This document shows positions 45,001 to 57,554 of a stretch of DNA of 64,000 nucleotides, piece by piece; position 1 is the stretch's first letter, and every line of letters starts with the position of its first letter. Where the stretch lies: positions 3,259,001 to 3,323,000 of the forward strand of contig OY540817.1 of the NCBI GenBank assembly GCA_961205875.1. The letters run 5' to 3'. Source of the stretch: Sialis fuliginosa. Taxonomy: Eukaryota > Arthropoda > Insecta > Megaloptera > Sialidae. Position numbers and translations under genes: made by a program. The notes below the pieces were generated by a model that was given only the letters and a program-made list of their open reading frames with translations, searched no databases and had not been told where the DNA came from.

Positions 45001-46149
45001 TATTACGAACACTGTAGCAAAAATAGTTTATGAAATATTTTGAATTTTTTTTATAAATCGTAGTGAGAATATTTTTTTGATTAATTATTTTAATTCTGTT
45101 GTATAGTAATAGTAATGTTATAAACAAATTTAACAATAGTAAATAATCAATAAAAAGCTACTTATCTGCTAATAAATAAATATTATTTTAACCGGACCTG
45201 TTTATAACAGTTGTATAAGGATATTCATAAAAATTATTATGTTAAGGAGTATATTGGGTCCTTAAAAATATAGGACCCCAGTCAGCTGCTTAGGTTTTTG
45301 TGTAATGAAAGTCTCCATGTTTATTTTGGGTCTTAGAAATGAAGCTAACATTGATTATTAATATGCTAACATAAGTATATTTTTTAATTATTCGTATTTT
45401 TTTTCGTTCCCATACTATAGAGACTTTAAAATATGCAATGATTTAATTTAAATTATAATTATTCTAAACAACCACATATACATTAGCAGTTCATTGTAGC
45501 TGTTTAATAATTAAAATACTTCGCTTCGATACATCGCTACATCTACATAGTAATTTCATTGATACAGAAATGATTACCGGAAATAAAAGTAATAAAAAAA
45601 AAATTAATCCTAAAAAATTATATTTTGTTTTTTGTCCTTTCGTGTTCTTCAGTATTCAGTTGCTCAAAAAATGATTGTAATTTCTGCATTTCAATAAAAA
45701 TAATATTTTTGCGTGTTATTTTCGTAGTATGATTTGCAAAATAACAAAATATAAATTGACCTTTTTATATGTTTTATCTAATCTTATTTTGGAACTTATA
45801 CTTATTTGAATTAAGCGTGTATATTCTAATTTTGAAAACTCAAAAAAACAAACCAATGCATAATAGTATACAGGATGTCCCGTAAACATACCAACAAACT
45901 TTCAGGAGTTGTCGAGGACATTAAAACAATCGCTTTTTGTTGATAAACCCATGTCTGCAAATGAGCTGTTTCAACAGTAGAGTAAAAGAAGGACCCCGCA
46001 CAAAAACAATAGATTTTGCTTTTTGGTTGAAATTTTTTGTAACTTGGGGAAATGATAGTTCAAAGTATTCTGATTAAAAGTTTTAATGAGTGCAACCTAC
46101 GAAAATTCATAATTTCTGCTCTAGAGGGTACCGAAACATTCTATGCTTA

Positions 46150-46613
46150 TTAGGGTGTTTTTTTTAATTTTTATTTTTTCGGTCCCGTAGGCCTGTGTTT
46201 TAGCTTTGGATCAAAAGTTAATTGTTCCAAAATTTCAGACTTATAGATCAAACCATTTGATTATTATGGGAAAAATTACTTAATTTATAATTATTATTAC
46301 TTTATTTTATTTTTATTTTTCAGGGGAATATTCTGTATAGAATTAAGTGCTCAATTCATAAATGAATCTTTTTTGTAAGAAATTTAATTCTCTATGATAT
46401 GCTGCTGTAAGAAATTAAAATAAATAAATTTTTCAACGAAATGTTCACGCATAAGTAAAAAAGTAATTTTTCCCATGTTAATCAAATGGGAAAAAGACTC
46501 GGTTTGCGCCGTCCACAGGTTTGATCTATGAGTCTGAAATTTTGGGACAATTAACTTTTGATCCAAAGCTAAAACAGGCCTGCGGGACCGAAAGAATAAA
46601 AAAAAACACCCTA
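46150..46613. mobile_element. Nested palindrome, 464 bp
   Basis: Ends TTAGGGTGTTTTTTTTAA and AAAAAACACCCTAA with TCGGTCCCGTAGGCCTG and its inverse just inside. The arms pair across GCTTTGGATCAAAAGTTAAT; the loop is at about 46290-46440. Confidence 0.75.
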
Positions 46614-46650
46614 AATTGTTTATGTATATTTTTACGTTTATCTCCTAAAG

Positions 46651-47003
46651 CAGGGGTCACCAAACTTCCCGAGTAACGGGCCGGATCGAATTTTTTTAAA
46701 CATAGGGGGCCGGACGAAAAATATTCTTGTTGGAATCCTATTAGAATATTTATTTACATTTGCAATTAGCTATGTAAACAGAGTATATATCGTTTATAAT
46801 GGAAAATATCTATTCAAATGTAGATAAATACACATATCTACACCAAATCCTTAAATTATATAAAATTAATATTTCTTATATGTATAAAATATATAAATAT
46901 GTATAAAATAAATAAATATTTCTTTTATATATATAAAAATCAGGGGCCGGATGAAAAACTTTGAAGGGCCGGATCCGGCCCGCGGGCCGTAGTTTGTCCG
47001 CTG
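46651..47003. mobile_element. Non-autonomous hAT element, 353 bp
   Basis: Perfect 8 bp duplication TCCTAAAG (46643-46650, 47004-47011). Ends CAGGGGTCACCAAACT and AGTTTGTCCGCTG are imperfect inverses. GGGCCGGA motifs occur at both subterminal regions (46679-46711, 46924-46990), and GGCCCGCGGGCC is a perfect 12 bp palindrome. Confidence 0.9.
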
Positions 47004-48204
47004 TCCTAAAGGATCTACTTTTATAAAATTTTGCAATTAATAAAAAGTATTTAGAATTAGCTAGACAATATAAATTTTTTTTAGAAAATGACTAATTTTA
47101 TTAAAAAAATACCCAACCAAAAAATGTCACCAAATGTTTTTTGTATTCATTGACTAATTCGTAACACTTTTTATTCTTTGCAAATTTTTCTAAAAGTTGA
47201 TCTTTTAGGAGATAAAAATAAAAAATAAAATCATGTAATAAACATAAAATGTTTGGATACCCCCTGGAGCAGAAATTACGGATTTTCGTGGGTAGCGCCC
47301 TTTATAACTTTTGATCAGCATATTTTTAATTATCATTTCCACAACAAATTTCAACAAAAAGGCAAAATTCATTGTTTTTTTGCGGGATCCTTTCTTTTGC
47401 CCTACTGCTGAAACGGCTCATTTGCTGACATGGGTTTATTGACAAAAAGCGATTGTTTTAATGTCCTCGGCAACTCCTGAAAGATTGTCAGTATGTTTAC
47501 GAGACACGCTGTATATGCATTTCACATAAATGTGCATAATTTATTATTAAAATTTCGTTGACTATTGATTTTAATAAATATAGCTACCTACTGGTAATTT
47601 ATAAATGAATACAATAGCTATTACGATAATTAAATTAAAATTAATGTTCAAACAGCAAATAATTGAAAAATTTAAATAGTATATTTATTAATTAAAATTC
47701 GTGTGTATATTTTGTTATTAGTTATAAAATATTATAATTTACACAGATTTTTAAATATAATATGTATATTTACCGGATGTTGGAATTGATCTATTTTAGG
47801 TGTTTGCTATGATCTATAATTATAATTTATATAAATAAAATTATTTAGGTATGTAAATCTTTTCTATTTTTTTATTAATTCTAATATAGGTAAGTACCTA
47901 TAAAGGCTTTTTTCTAAAAAAAAAGTTTTTTCAATTCATTATTTATTTATTTTAGCTTATTTGAACTGAAATCGTAATAATTTCAGTAAAATGCTTTTGT
48001 GGAATGTTATAATAGGCATGATGCCTAATTTTTAAAAACTATTTTATGATGATCTTACGTATCTCCTATTTCCAAAAAAATACTTGTTTCTGCAGAAAAT
48101 AAAGGTTTAATCATAAAAATTAACCATTTTAAAACTATTTTTAAATTAAACGCTAAAACTCTCGCAGGTGTCATGGCGCCTATGTAAATGCTCCTTGTCA
48201 ACTA

Positions 48205-49017
48205 CACTCATCCAAACAATTAAAGGAACAAGAATTTAAACATATTTTTTGGGTCTTTTTTGAAGTGCTGTATCTTTGTGAAAAATGGTCGTATCGAAAT
48301 AAAACAAAAAGCATTTTAAAGCGTCAAGTTTCTAGTTTCGGAAAAACGGTTCGATGGATCAATTTCAAAATTTACAGGACTGTTGTGGGTACACTAAGCT
48401 GTAAAGTCACCTGGCAACATTAGTCTTCCCATCAATATTTGTAAAGTAGCGATAGATTTACTAAAAGAACATAAAAGGTCATTTTTTTGTACTTTTTCAA
48501 ACTAATGGTGAGGGTAAAAAAAAATTTTTTTCTAATAAAGTCATCAAAGGGTCTTGTAGGAAATTTATCAAGTTTTTAAAACTGCCCTTAAATTTACTAT
48601 TTAATTATTAGTTGCTGATATATTGATCATCGAAGACAAAAGAATCATTTTTCATTTAAAGTCAGATATCTCGGCAAAAAAAAATTGAGAGAGACAAAAA
48701 AAAAACCAAATTAAAGCTGAATAAACAAGTTAACTGACCAATGCATTGATTTAACTGGAAAAAAATTTCCCAAGCCCGAGGACCCTTAAAAAAATTTAAA
48801 AAATTGGAAAATTTTTGTGTCTCACTATTTCTTTTGATTGCGCGTTAACCGTAACTCAAAAAAAATTATGCTAAAAAATCTCAAAACTAGAAACTTGACG
48901 CTTTAAAATGCTTTTTGTTTTATTTCGATACGACCATTTTTCACAAAGATACAGCACTTCAAAAAACACCCAAAAAAAATGTTTAAATTCTTGTTCCTTT
49001 AATTGTTTGGATGAGTA
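48205..49017. mobile_element. TA-flanked fold-back, 813 bp
   Basis: Ends CACTCATCCAAACAATTAAA and its inverse TTTAATTGTTTGGATGAGTA, with TA on both sides. The arms carry TTTGTGAAAAATGGTCGTAT and AAACAAAAAGCATTTTAAAG. The right half is longer than the left. The same arm sequences occur inside the giant fold-back (5100-5680, 9928-10015), so the two share history. Confidence 0.8.
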
Positions 49018-49454
49018 TATAATAAATCCTTGTTCCAACGCTAATGTTTCTCGGTTTTACTTTTGGTAACACAAAATTGAGCAATTTGATAATTTAAAAC
49101 CACAAAATAGTTTATAAACAGTGCAGTTATTAATGAAACAAAAATTACGTTTACGTAGCCATGACGTCATCCACTCTGACTGGTGTTTTATCAAACATGG
49201 CGGATTGCTGTATTTTGCGTTTTTATTTTAACACAAATCATTTTAATCTCGCTATTAATATAAAAATAAATACATTTTTTAGAATCTTTTTAACTTATTT
49301 CATTATTTAAAATCATAATTTCAGTGATATTTTGTTAAAATGGTCAGTAAAATCAATATTTTTGATATCGGTGAATTATTTGTGAAAATGGTTAATTTTA
49401 TATCTAAAAACACAAAAGTTCAATTTTTAATGCGAAGACCTTTTTTGCTCTGCA

Positions 49455-49500
49455 ACCAGTGGCGTAGTAACGGTGGGGGGGGGGGGGGGAAGATTTAATG
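49455..49500 (+). mobile_element. Solo hAT-like end with G-run
   Basis: CAGTGGCGTAGTAACGG followed by a run of about 14 G. Same tip type as other CAGTGGCGTAG elements; no right end seen. Confidence 0.45.
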
Positions 49501-50049
49501 CCATCCTGTATTAAACAAAAATTCAATTTCGATATTTAATTATTTTGAACCAAATGTGAGAATATCAATTTTATTATTTCTTTGATGTTTTATTTACAAT
49601 ATAGTGGGTTGTACTTATTGATAGAAATGGAGGAATCTCAATCAAAATAGTGTATCGAGATATGTTTACAACAGGTAATATTGGTTTCTATCAAATATCG
49701 TTCAGAATTGTTTGCAGAATACCTTTGGTATTTGAGATGTATCGAATCGATGTTCAGTACAGATTATCTACACACGATATCTGCAGGTAATAGTAATTAT
49801 ACATACTTAATAATTCAATCAACTTAAGGGATTTGATCTCTAAATGTTTTTTTTTTATTTCTGTGTGTATGTATCTACATAAGGGTCATTGATCTTTATG
49901 ATCAATCTTTCGTATAGGGTATTTTTAATGCTGTTAATGGACCTGATGTAAATTAATTATTTCTGGGGTTGCGAACTTTTTTAATATAAATTTTTACTTT
50001 CTTTATACCCATGTATATGAAATATACAATAGTATAAGTAGGTATAGTG

Positions 50050-50170
50050 AAGCTGATTTTTTTCGAAATTTGGATTTTCATGGGATTGATTATACACCTT
50101 CCCTGAATCCATTCTGACTATTTTCACTATGATGTCTGTATGTCTATCTGTCGGTCTGTAACTGTAAAGA
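50050..50170 (-). repeat. Dispersed repeat family B, copy 4
   Basis: Inverse of the CCCTTCCCTGAATC/GACATCAT/CAGACAGACA order: CCTTCCCTGAATCCATTCTG, then ACTATGATGTCTGTATGTCT. Confidence 0.65.
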
Positions 50171-50187
50171 CTAGGATGAGACCGGAC

Positions 50188-50466
50188 TAGAGATTGGAAA
50201 AATAGTTTTTCAACTATTGCGTAAAAATGCATTTATTGTAATTTTTATTACATATCTCCACCGTTTTCAGAAAACTGGTTTGATTGAACACAATTTGAAA
50301 TCGACTATTTGCAACTATTTTAAAACTATTTGCGACACTTTTTACTGCTTCGTTTGTACTAATTATTATTAAATCGTAAAAAAACTATTTATCAACTATT
50401 TTCCGAAAAAAAAAAATCAACTAGTAACTATTTCATTGAAAATAGCAGCTATTTTTCCAATGTCTA
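50188..50466. mobile_element. hAT-like MITE, 279 bp
   Basis: Ends TAGAGATTGGAAAAATAG and CTATTTTTCCAATGTCTA are inverted with one mismatch. Perfect 8 bp duplication GACCGGAC (50180-50187, 50467-50474). The interior repeats AACTATTT about seven times in both orientations. Confidence 0.92.
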
Positions 50467-51165
50467 GACCGGACTTACCTGACTCTCGTCTTATTTCGTG
50501 TACAGCCCTAATCTCCCTAAAGAAATTTAAATCTCTAATTTCTCTCATGAAATGGAAAAAATAGGTGAAAATTAATGAGTTATAAAAAAAAATGTAGTTT
50601 TAAATTTATGGTTTGTCAGGAAAGGGATATTAAAATTTTTATTAATTTTCTCAATAGAAAGTATAGAACTAAAATAATTTTATTTTTTTAAAAATATTTT
50701 TGCCAGGTTAAATTGACGAAACACTTTTTTTTCATTCTTTAAAATTTTCGAAACTTGCAGTGCTATTTCTCATTATAAATATAGTAGAATAGGTGAAGAC
50801 TTTTGTCTTTTATTCGAAAGACAATTAAAATGACTAGATATATCATACTGTGTTGCGGAGAATCCCGGGGCCCTTCCTCGGGAAGATTAAAAAAATACAT
50901 TCAAGTTTTTTTTTTTTAATCTACATAGAAAAATAGTCTCAACTGGTTTGTGAGAGCTCTTTAAATTTGTGACCTTGTGTATACCGTACATATACTTTTG
51001 CTGCTTACGTAACCGAGCAAGTACGTAATACATTGAGTATTAGATGCTATAAATTAAAAAATAAGTAACTTAAAAATAGAAAAATAAAAGTAGATTCTGA
51101 TATTACAATTTGATTTATTACTGAAAACGGGGAAACTCCAGACTGGAAAATTTTAAATTTTTGAT

Positions 51166-51476
51166 TGAAAGTACTAATTAAAAGCTACATTCTGAATTTT
51201 TTTTAGATTTTTTGAATCGATAGTTTAGAAATTAGAGGGGGAGGACGCTCTGATATCGACTTTAAATTCAAAAGGTCCTAAAATAATTTTTGTCGAATTT
51301 TAGAAATTGGGGTAAGTGAAAAAAATTTGAGTACACTTTTCAGTCTATGGGAAATGGTTAAAAATTTTCAAAAATTTCACCATTTTTGATTTGAGAATGG
51401 AAGAGTTATGACATACAGACTGACAGATGGACAGAACGAAACAATAAGGATTCCTATTTGGCTACGGAACCTTAAA
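51166..51476 (-). repeat. Dispersed repeat family D, copy 2
   Basis: Inverse of copy 1, ending GGCTACGGAACCTTAAA. Includes ATAGTTTAGAAATTAGAGGG and CAGACTGACAGATGGACAGA. Together with copy 1 it brackets 6.9 kb. Confidence 0.7.
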
Positions 51477-51644
51477 AATGATATACAAATTGATACATAA
51501 AAATTTTATGTAGAGCTTTCCTAAAATTTGAATATTATTTATTTCAAGGATTTCGTAAAAATTTTCAGGTGATAAACGAATGTATGTAATGGCAGAAATT
51601 TAAGAAGTTATAAAAAATAAATATCAATTTAATACCGTCCTCGT

Positions 51645-51867
51645 AAACTGAATCAGTGAAAATTCCACTGATTCCTTCAGTGAACGAAAAACTGAAAATC
51701 AGCAGTATATACCAGTTTTAACTGATCAACCAGTGATTTTGGCCATATTAACAATGAACCACTGATTTATTCAGTGATTATTCACTGATTAGCAGTGGTT
51801 TACTTTTCACTATTTCACAGTGCAGAGTAGACCATAGTCACTGATAATCAATTCACTGATTCAGTTT
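51645..51867. mobile_element. Short MITE made of CACTGATT words, 223 bp
   Basis: Ends AAACTGAATCAGTGAA and TTCACTGATTCAGTTT are exact inverses. Between them CACTGATT, or its inverse AATCAGTG, occurs about ten times with small variations. No target duplication could be assigned. Confidence 0.7.
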
Positions 51868-52307
51868 TAAGAGTGTGCAAGTATTAAAAAAATCATATGT
51901 TTTACTCAATATCACGTTAAATAATCGGAAGATATAAATTAATTTTGAATTTGCCAATTAATTCTTTGCGAAGATTGAATTGTACTTAAAGTGAAGACTA
52001 AAAAGTAGACAATCCATTCTCGATTAATCATTTATTTCAATTACTCGAACGTGAAGAGCAATTCAGACTTTTCATTTTAATTACAAAGATTAATTTTGTA
52101 ATTGTAGTCCAATATCAAATTCAATATTACAGACAATATTGTTAGCGTAGTTTCTAACTCAATGAGCCGAACAATTCAGTCTCATTGCTTTTAGTTTATA
52201 GTTGCTTGTGCAATTTATGTCAAACATATAGAATAATGTTTGGTACATTGTTAATACTTAAAGATTGATCACTTTAAAATTGATTGGATAGTTTAGAGAG
52301 CAGGTTT

Positions 52308-52562
52308 TTACACGACCCTCCTTCCACAAGAGAAGACACGGGACCCCATATTGGAATTGCGGGCCCCTAAGAATTTACAGGCTTTTTCGACTTCCAAACG
52401 ACTTGTCAATTCGCCATAGAATAAACCTGATCCGCTAAAAAGTTGTTCAGTAGATACACTAGCAGGTGGAGATGATAAGAATTTCCGTACGACATTATAT
52501 ATTTTTTCGTTAGAAATGCAAACGTACATTAAAATGAAAATAATGACACGCCAATGACTCAT
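52308..52562 (-). pseudogene. hAT transposase C-terminal fragment
   Basis: The minus-strand frame of 84 residues contains VRKFLSSPPASVSTEQLFSG, then LFYGELTSRLEVEKACKFL. SSPPAS-EQLFS-G with the RL-EKA spacing is the conserved hAT dimerisation region. Nothing upstream continues the transposase and no terminal repeats are evident, so it is a relic. It differs in type from the fragment at 31240. Confidence 0.85.
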
Positions 52563-53109
52563 TTTAAAATTCGCTACAATAGATAATTTAAAAAATTATT
52601 TACAATAATTACTTTTTGAAAATCAGTTAAATATTCAAGATTATACAAAATTTTACAAGAATGTTAATTTTGATAGTAAGTTTAGCAACATATTTTAATT
52701 TTATTAAAATTCATGAAATCAAATTTTTATTGTTGTCACAAGTTATTTGACAATCGACTATAATCGACATGATTTAACTACATTAGTTTGTAGTTTTGTA
52801 GAAAATATCTGTTTTAATATAATGTCCTCAGAAAAATGAGAATGCAAATAAGGAAGTGGATTTTTAAATCCAAAGTTGCGGATAGCCGATAGGGATGCAT
52901 ATGAGGATATGTAAATTAATGAAGATAATCCGCAGTTGCGGATGCGGATACGGATATCCGTTACAACTCTAGTTCAGGTGTATTATTTGTGGATATTAGT
53001 CAGAAAAAAACAATGTACACATAGTTAGCGATAAATGAAATAATGTTTAATAAATTTATTACAGATTAAATTTATATCCCCAGGTAACCCCGGATTCAAT
53101 GCGCTAGTG

Positions 53110-53150
53110 CAGTGGTTCTTAAACTAGGGTCCGCGGACCCCCGGAGTTCC
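53110..53150 (+). mobile_element. Truncated left end of the 33058 hAT family
   Basis: CAGTGGTTCTTAAACTAGGG followed by TCCGCGGACCCCCGG, matching the left end at 33058, then abrupt change to family C sequence. Confidence 0.65.
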
Positions 53151-54541
53151 GTTTTTTTACATTGTTTCAAATTTGACGATTCTTTCTTTAATATCTTTTG
53201 TGTCGTAGTACTTATCATTTTGTAATTAACAAGTGTCCATGCTGCGTGCTCATTACTGGTTTTATCTTTTCCATAACTGGATAAAAAACATAAACAAAAT
53301 AAAGGGTTATAATTTAAAAATCAAACTATATTTGCGGACTTTGGTAATTAAGTTAATTAAATTAATCCAAAAAATGGAAAACTTGCTCTTATAGCGGCCA
53401 TAACTGGTGCCTTTACCTTATAGTTGGTAATATGTAGACGATACGATCTAACTCCGTAGAGTTTGTAATAACTTCATTATTATTTAATAAACGATTTTAT
53501 TACATTTCGTAACAAAAATGTTTACCAGGAAAAAAAAACACTTCATTAATGTCAATCTTAGAACATATTTCATTAAAAAAATTAATTTGATGACAGATTT
53601 TACTATGTAGTAATAATTATTTTTATGATGTGTCTATATTTATATTTTTACCTTATATTTATATTAGTGATTGAAAGTAACTATGGGCTTTAGAAGTCGT
53701 CTGCCACCCTAAAGGTCAGAATCGCGTTCAACAGATTCAAAAATATTAAAACAAATATCATCCAGTCTTGGCCTCTTTAAGAGCAAGGTATATTGTTTTT
53801 TTGGATTGATGTGCTTCTTTTTTGTAATTCTCGTGAACTCATCTTACTAATAAAACAAGTCTATTTATTTAATCAATTTAATTACCAAAGTCCGCAGATA
53901 TACTTTGGTTTTTAAATTATAGTCTTTTATTTTGTTTATGTTTTTTCTCCAGTAATGGACACAGTAAAACCAGTAATGGGCACCCAGTGATGAACACTTG
54001 CTAATGATTATAAAATGATAAGTACTACAACACAAAAGTTATAAAATAAAGAATCGCAAAATTTGAAACAATGTAAAGCAGTTGTTATGATAATACAATA
54101 ATTAACACTTGAACTACTAAATCAGTCAAATACAATTTTATGAATGTTTTATTATGAAATAATAATAACAAATATGTTATAAAACATAAATATGTATATT
54201 AATAATATAAATATACATATATTATAATAATAAATCAAGAAATATAAAAATATTATATTATAACGTATTTTTTAAAGACCAGTCATTTAGATTTTTATAA
54301 TCGTTTTTTAACTATCAGTAGTTAGTGTTAATAAATAAATTACACTAATAATTAGTTTAAATGTCTATCATTTTGACATCCATTAGTCGATTGTCATCAA
54401 ATTAAGCTGTTTTACAGTTAAGTGTCTTATAGATTATGATTCAGTAATGGCAGAAATCAAATATCAATAAATATTTCTAATTTAGTACATTTAAACAAGA
54501 ATCCAACACTGGGGTATGATCCAAGACTGGTGCCAGTACCT
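53150..54541. repeat. Dispersed repeat family C, inverted pair of copies
   Basis: A minus-oriented partial copy (53150-53435) faces a plus-oriented copy (about 53755-54541). Shared blocks: TTAATTACCAAAGTCCGC, TTATTTTGTTTATGTTTTTT, CCAGTAATGGGCACCCAG. The right end is AAGACTGGTGCCAGTACCT. The single copy at 58031-58543 gives the complete order. Confidence 0.65.
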
Positions 54542-54912
54542 TATTTAAGAAAAAAATAATTGGTGAATTAATATAATTATTTATGAAAACATCTGCTATG
54601 GGAGCTACGGGACTTTCTTATACGTAATTTTGACAGTGGACAGTGTACGTGATTCTTATTAAAAAAAACATATTTCTGACAAACTAATAAAAGATAGAAT
54701 AAAATGAATGAGGCATTATGTATGTATCAAATGAATTTTTTAGAACGTAATAACTTAACTGAAAACGGATGTTTACTCTTGTCAATTCCACTCACGGTGC
54801 TCTGGAAGCCAACTTTAATAAAAAAATTGATTACCTCTGATTTTTTTTTGTACAATTCAATTCTTTAGTATTTAAGGAACATTTTAAGACCAAAAATAAA
54901 AAAATCGCCTTG

Positions 54913-56619
54913 GGGTCAATCCATATGAACTGGTCCAGCACTGGTTGCTCGATCATTCTAAAAAAAAATGATTTTTTGTGTGTAATTACCCTAACATGTT
55001 GGTAGTTCGAAACGACCATTATTTTAATTTTATTGTTTTTTGTTTTTGCGTAACGGCCATATTTGTTCTACAGGTCGCAGCATTTTTTGTACATTAAAGG
55101 GTTCGCGGAAACTAAAATATCTCAGCTTCTATCAAACCTCTCAACACGGGATTAAAAGCAAATTGTTCAGAATAAAACGGGCTACAAGATTACTTCTAGA
55201 CATTTTCACCTAAATGTTATCCTAAAGGGTGAAATTTCAGCCATAATTCTTAGTTCTATTTTTGAAAAAATCCCATTTTCAAGGGGATGTTTTTGCAAGA
55301 AGGGGAAAAGTAAACAAGTCAAATTATTTTTTACAAATAGGTGGGTACTAGTTGTATTCACACACCAAAGTTCAACTCTGAGACTTACCCCCTTTTATTT
55401 TAAAAAATTCTCAAAATTTGAAAATTCGAGAAAATGGCACTTTTCAAAGCTAAATAACTCTGGTGGGGGACCAGATAAAAATCTGAAATTTTAGCCCATA
55501 ATAGTACTATATAATGGTATTATGTACCAAAAATTTTGAGATTGAGATTTGACTACAAGCAGTGGTATTGCAACCACAAAAATGCATGTTTCAATGAGCG
55601 TATACATGTTGTGATTTTGTTTCAATAATAATTAAAACATGTTATATCTTTGTTATGAGTTACTTTAAGTTATTATATGTGTTATAAATTTTTAAAGCTG
55701 ACCTAATTTTCTATCTAAAAATAAAATATATATAGGGTGTAACCTTTGAAAAACAAAAGTTGACATCATTTCCGGTTCAACCGGAAGTGACAGAACATAA
55801 AAAATGAGTTTTTAAAAACATTCAGAAAAAATACAATTTTTTTCTTCATTCAAGCATTCTTCTATTTCCAAGAAGAAAAAAGATAGTAATAGATATTATA
55901 TTAATGTTGACACTCTGTATTAACATATGAACTCCTATTGAATATTGTGGTTGCAATATCACTGCCTGTAGTTAAATCTCAATCTCAAAATTTTTGGTAC
56001 ATAATACCATTATGTAGTACTATTGTGGGCTAAAATTTCAGATTTTTATCTGGTCCCCCACCAGAGTTATTTAGCTTTGAAAAGTACCATTTTCTCGAAT
56101 TTTCAAATTTTGAGAATTTTTTAAAATAAAGGGGGGTAAGTCTCAGAGTTGAACTTTGGTGTGTGAATACAACTAGTACCCACCTATTTGTAAAAAATAA
56201 TTTGACTTGTTTACTTTTCCCCTTCTTGCAAAAACATCCCCTTGAAAATGGGATTTTAAAAAAATAGAACTAAGAATTAAAGCTGAAATTTCACCCTTTA
56301 GGATAACATTTAGGTGAAAATGTCCAGAAGTAATCTTGTAGCCCATTTTATTCTGAACAATTTGCTTTTAATCCCGTGTTGAGAGGTTTGATAGAAGCTG
56401 AGATATTTTAGTTTCCGCGAACCCTTTAATGTACAAAAAATGCTGCGACCTGTAGAACAAATATGGCCGTTACGCAGAAACAAAAAACAATAAAATTAAA
56501 ATAATGGTCGTTTCGAACTACCAACATGTTAGGGTAATTACACACAAAAAATCAATTATTTTTAGAATGGCCAAGCAACTATTTAATTTAATTTTGGACC
56601 ATTTCATATGGATTGACCC
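54913..56619. mobile_element. Fold-back element, 1707 bp
   Basis: Ends GGGTCAATCCATATGAACTG and CATTTCATATGGATTGACCC are inverted. CTTG occurs on both sides (54909-54912, 56620-56623) and may be a 4 bp duplication. The arms match for about 660 bp, for example TTAAAGGGTTCGCGGAAACT with its inverse at about 56410-56430. The spacer (about 55580-55960) includes TTCCGGTTCAACCGGAA, a short palindrome. A solo end is at 34026. Confidence 0.85.
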
Positions 56620-56744
56620 CTTGGCGCTTTTTTAATAATTCATAAAATAAGAAACCGTATGCAGAATTATAACGCGAATTTTATCTAGCTTTTATTGTTT
56701 ATTAACTTTTTACTCTATATAATAGACAAACAAATAAAAAAAAA

Positions 56745-57338
56745 ATATATTGGGATTCGAACTTGAGACCCATAGTTTATAAGAAAAAAAAATCATTTAT
56801 TGGGATTCGAACTCGGGACTCTTAGTTTACAAGATTTGTTGTAATTTTTTGTAAATTTTAAAATATCAACCAAACGGTACTTTATATCGAAAAATCACAA
56901 GAGATACAATAATTTGGTTTTATTGAGAGGATTCTAAAACATATTTGATATTATCGATCCAATAATAATTAGTACTCGAGATATGAACTATTTTCAATTT
57001 TCTTATAAGACCTTTTCCTTGCCTTTCAAGTATTCTTCCAATCTTTTTAAAACTTGGTAAAAAAATCGATCTTGTAAATACCGTTCGTTAGTTAGCGGAA
57101 TTCCTTTATGGATTTCAAAATAGCGGCCGTTCAAAATTGAAAATAATTCATATCTCGTGTATTAATTATCGGATTGGTAATATAAAATATGTTTTGGAAT
57201 CCCCTTAATAAAAGAAAATTATTGTGTCTCTTGTGATTTTTCGATATAAAATACCGTTTGGCTTATATTTCAAAATTTACAAAAAACTATAAAAGATCTT
57301 ATAAACAATGGGTCCCGAGTTCGAATTCCAATAATTTA
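56745..57338. mobile_element. Palindromic repeat with tRNA-like B-box ends
   Basis: The left arm starts ATATTGGGATTCGAACTTGA, duplicated at about 56800 as ATTGGGATTCGAACTCGGGA. The right end reads GGGTCCCGAGTTCGAATTCC. Arms share AACGGTACTTTATATCGAAA and CGAGATATGAACTATTTTCA. Center near 57030. One arm alone occurs in the spacer of the 39670 element. Confidence 0.7.
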
Positions 57339-57339
57339 A

Positions 57340-57550
57340 TCTTAAATATAAAATATCACCCTTCTACGATTTGTCATATTTGAGTTACGGCGCTTACAGA
57401 CAGACCGACAGATACACATACATCATGGCGAAAATAGTATGAATTCAGGGACGGTCAAAATCGATAATTTCATCAAAATCCAGATTCTGAAAAAATCGGC
57501 TCAACAATATTTACTTATACTAGATGTATATTTAATAAACATGGGTATAA
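57340..57550 (+). repeat. Dispersed repeat family B, copy 5
   Basis: TTTAATCTTAAATATAAAAT, CACCCTTCTACGATTTGTCA, GAGTTACGGCGCTTACAGAC, then GACCGACAGATACACATACA and a CATCATGGCGAAAATAG block; ends near ACATGGGTATAAAAAAG. Confidence 0.7.
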
Positions 57551-57554
57551 AAAA

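Larger units (their letters stand above)
45871..47511. mobile_element. Tc1/mariner-like fold-back, 1641 bp
   Basis: Ends CAGGATGTCCCGTAAACATA and TATGTTTACGAGACACGCTG are inverted with four mismatches. TA on both sides (45869-45870, 47512-47513). Arms match for about 240 bp, containing GACATTAAAACAATCGCTTT. Two younger elements lie inside (46150-46613 and 46651-47003). No transposase. Confidence 0.85.
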
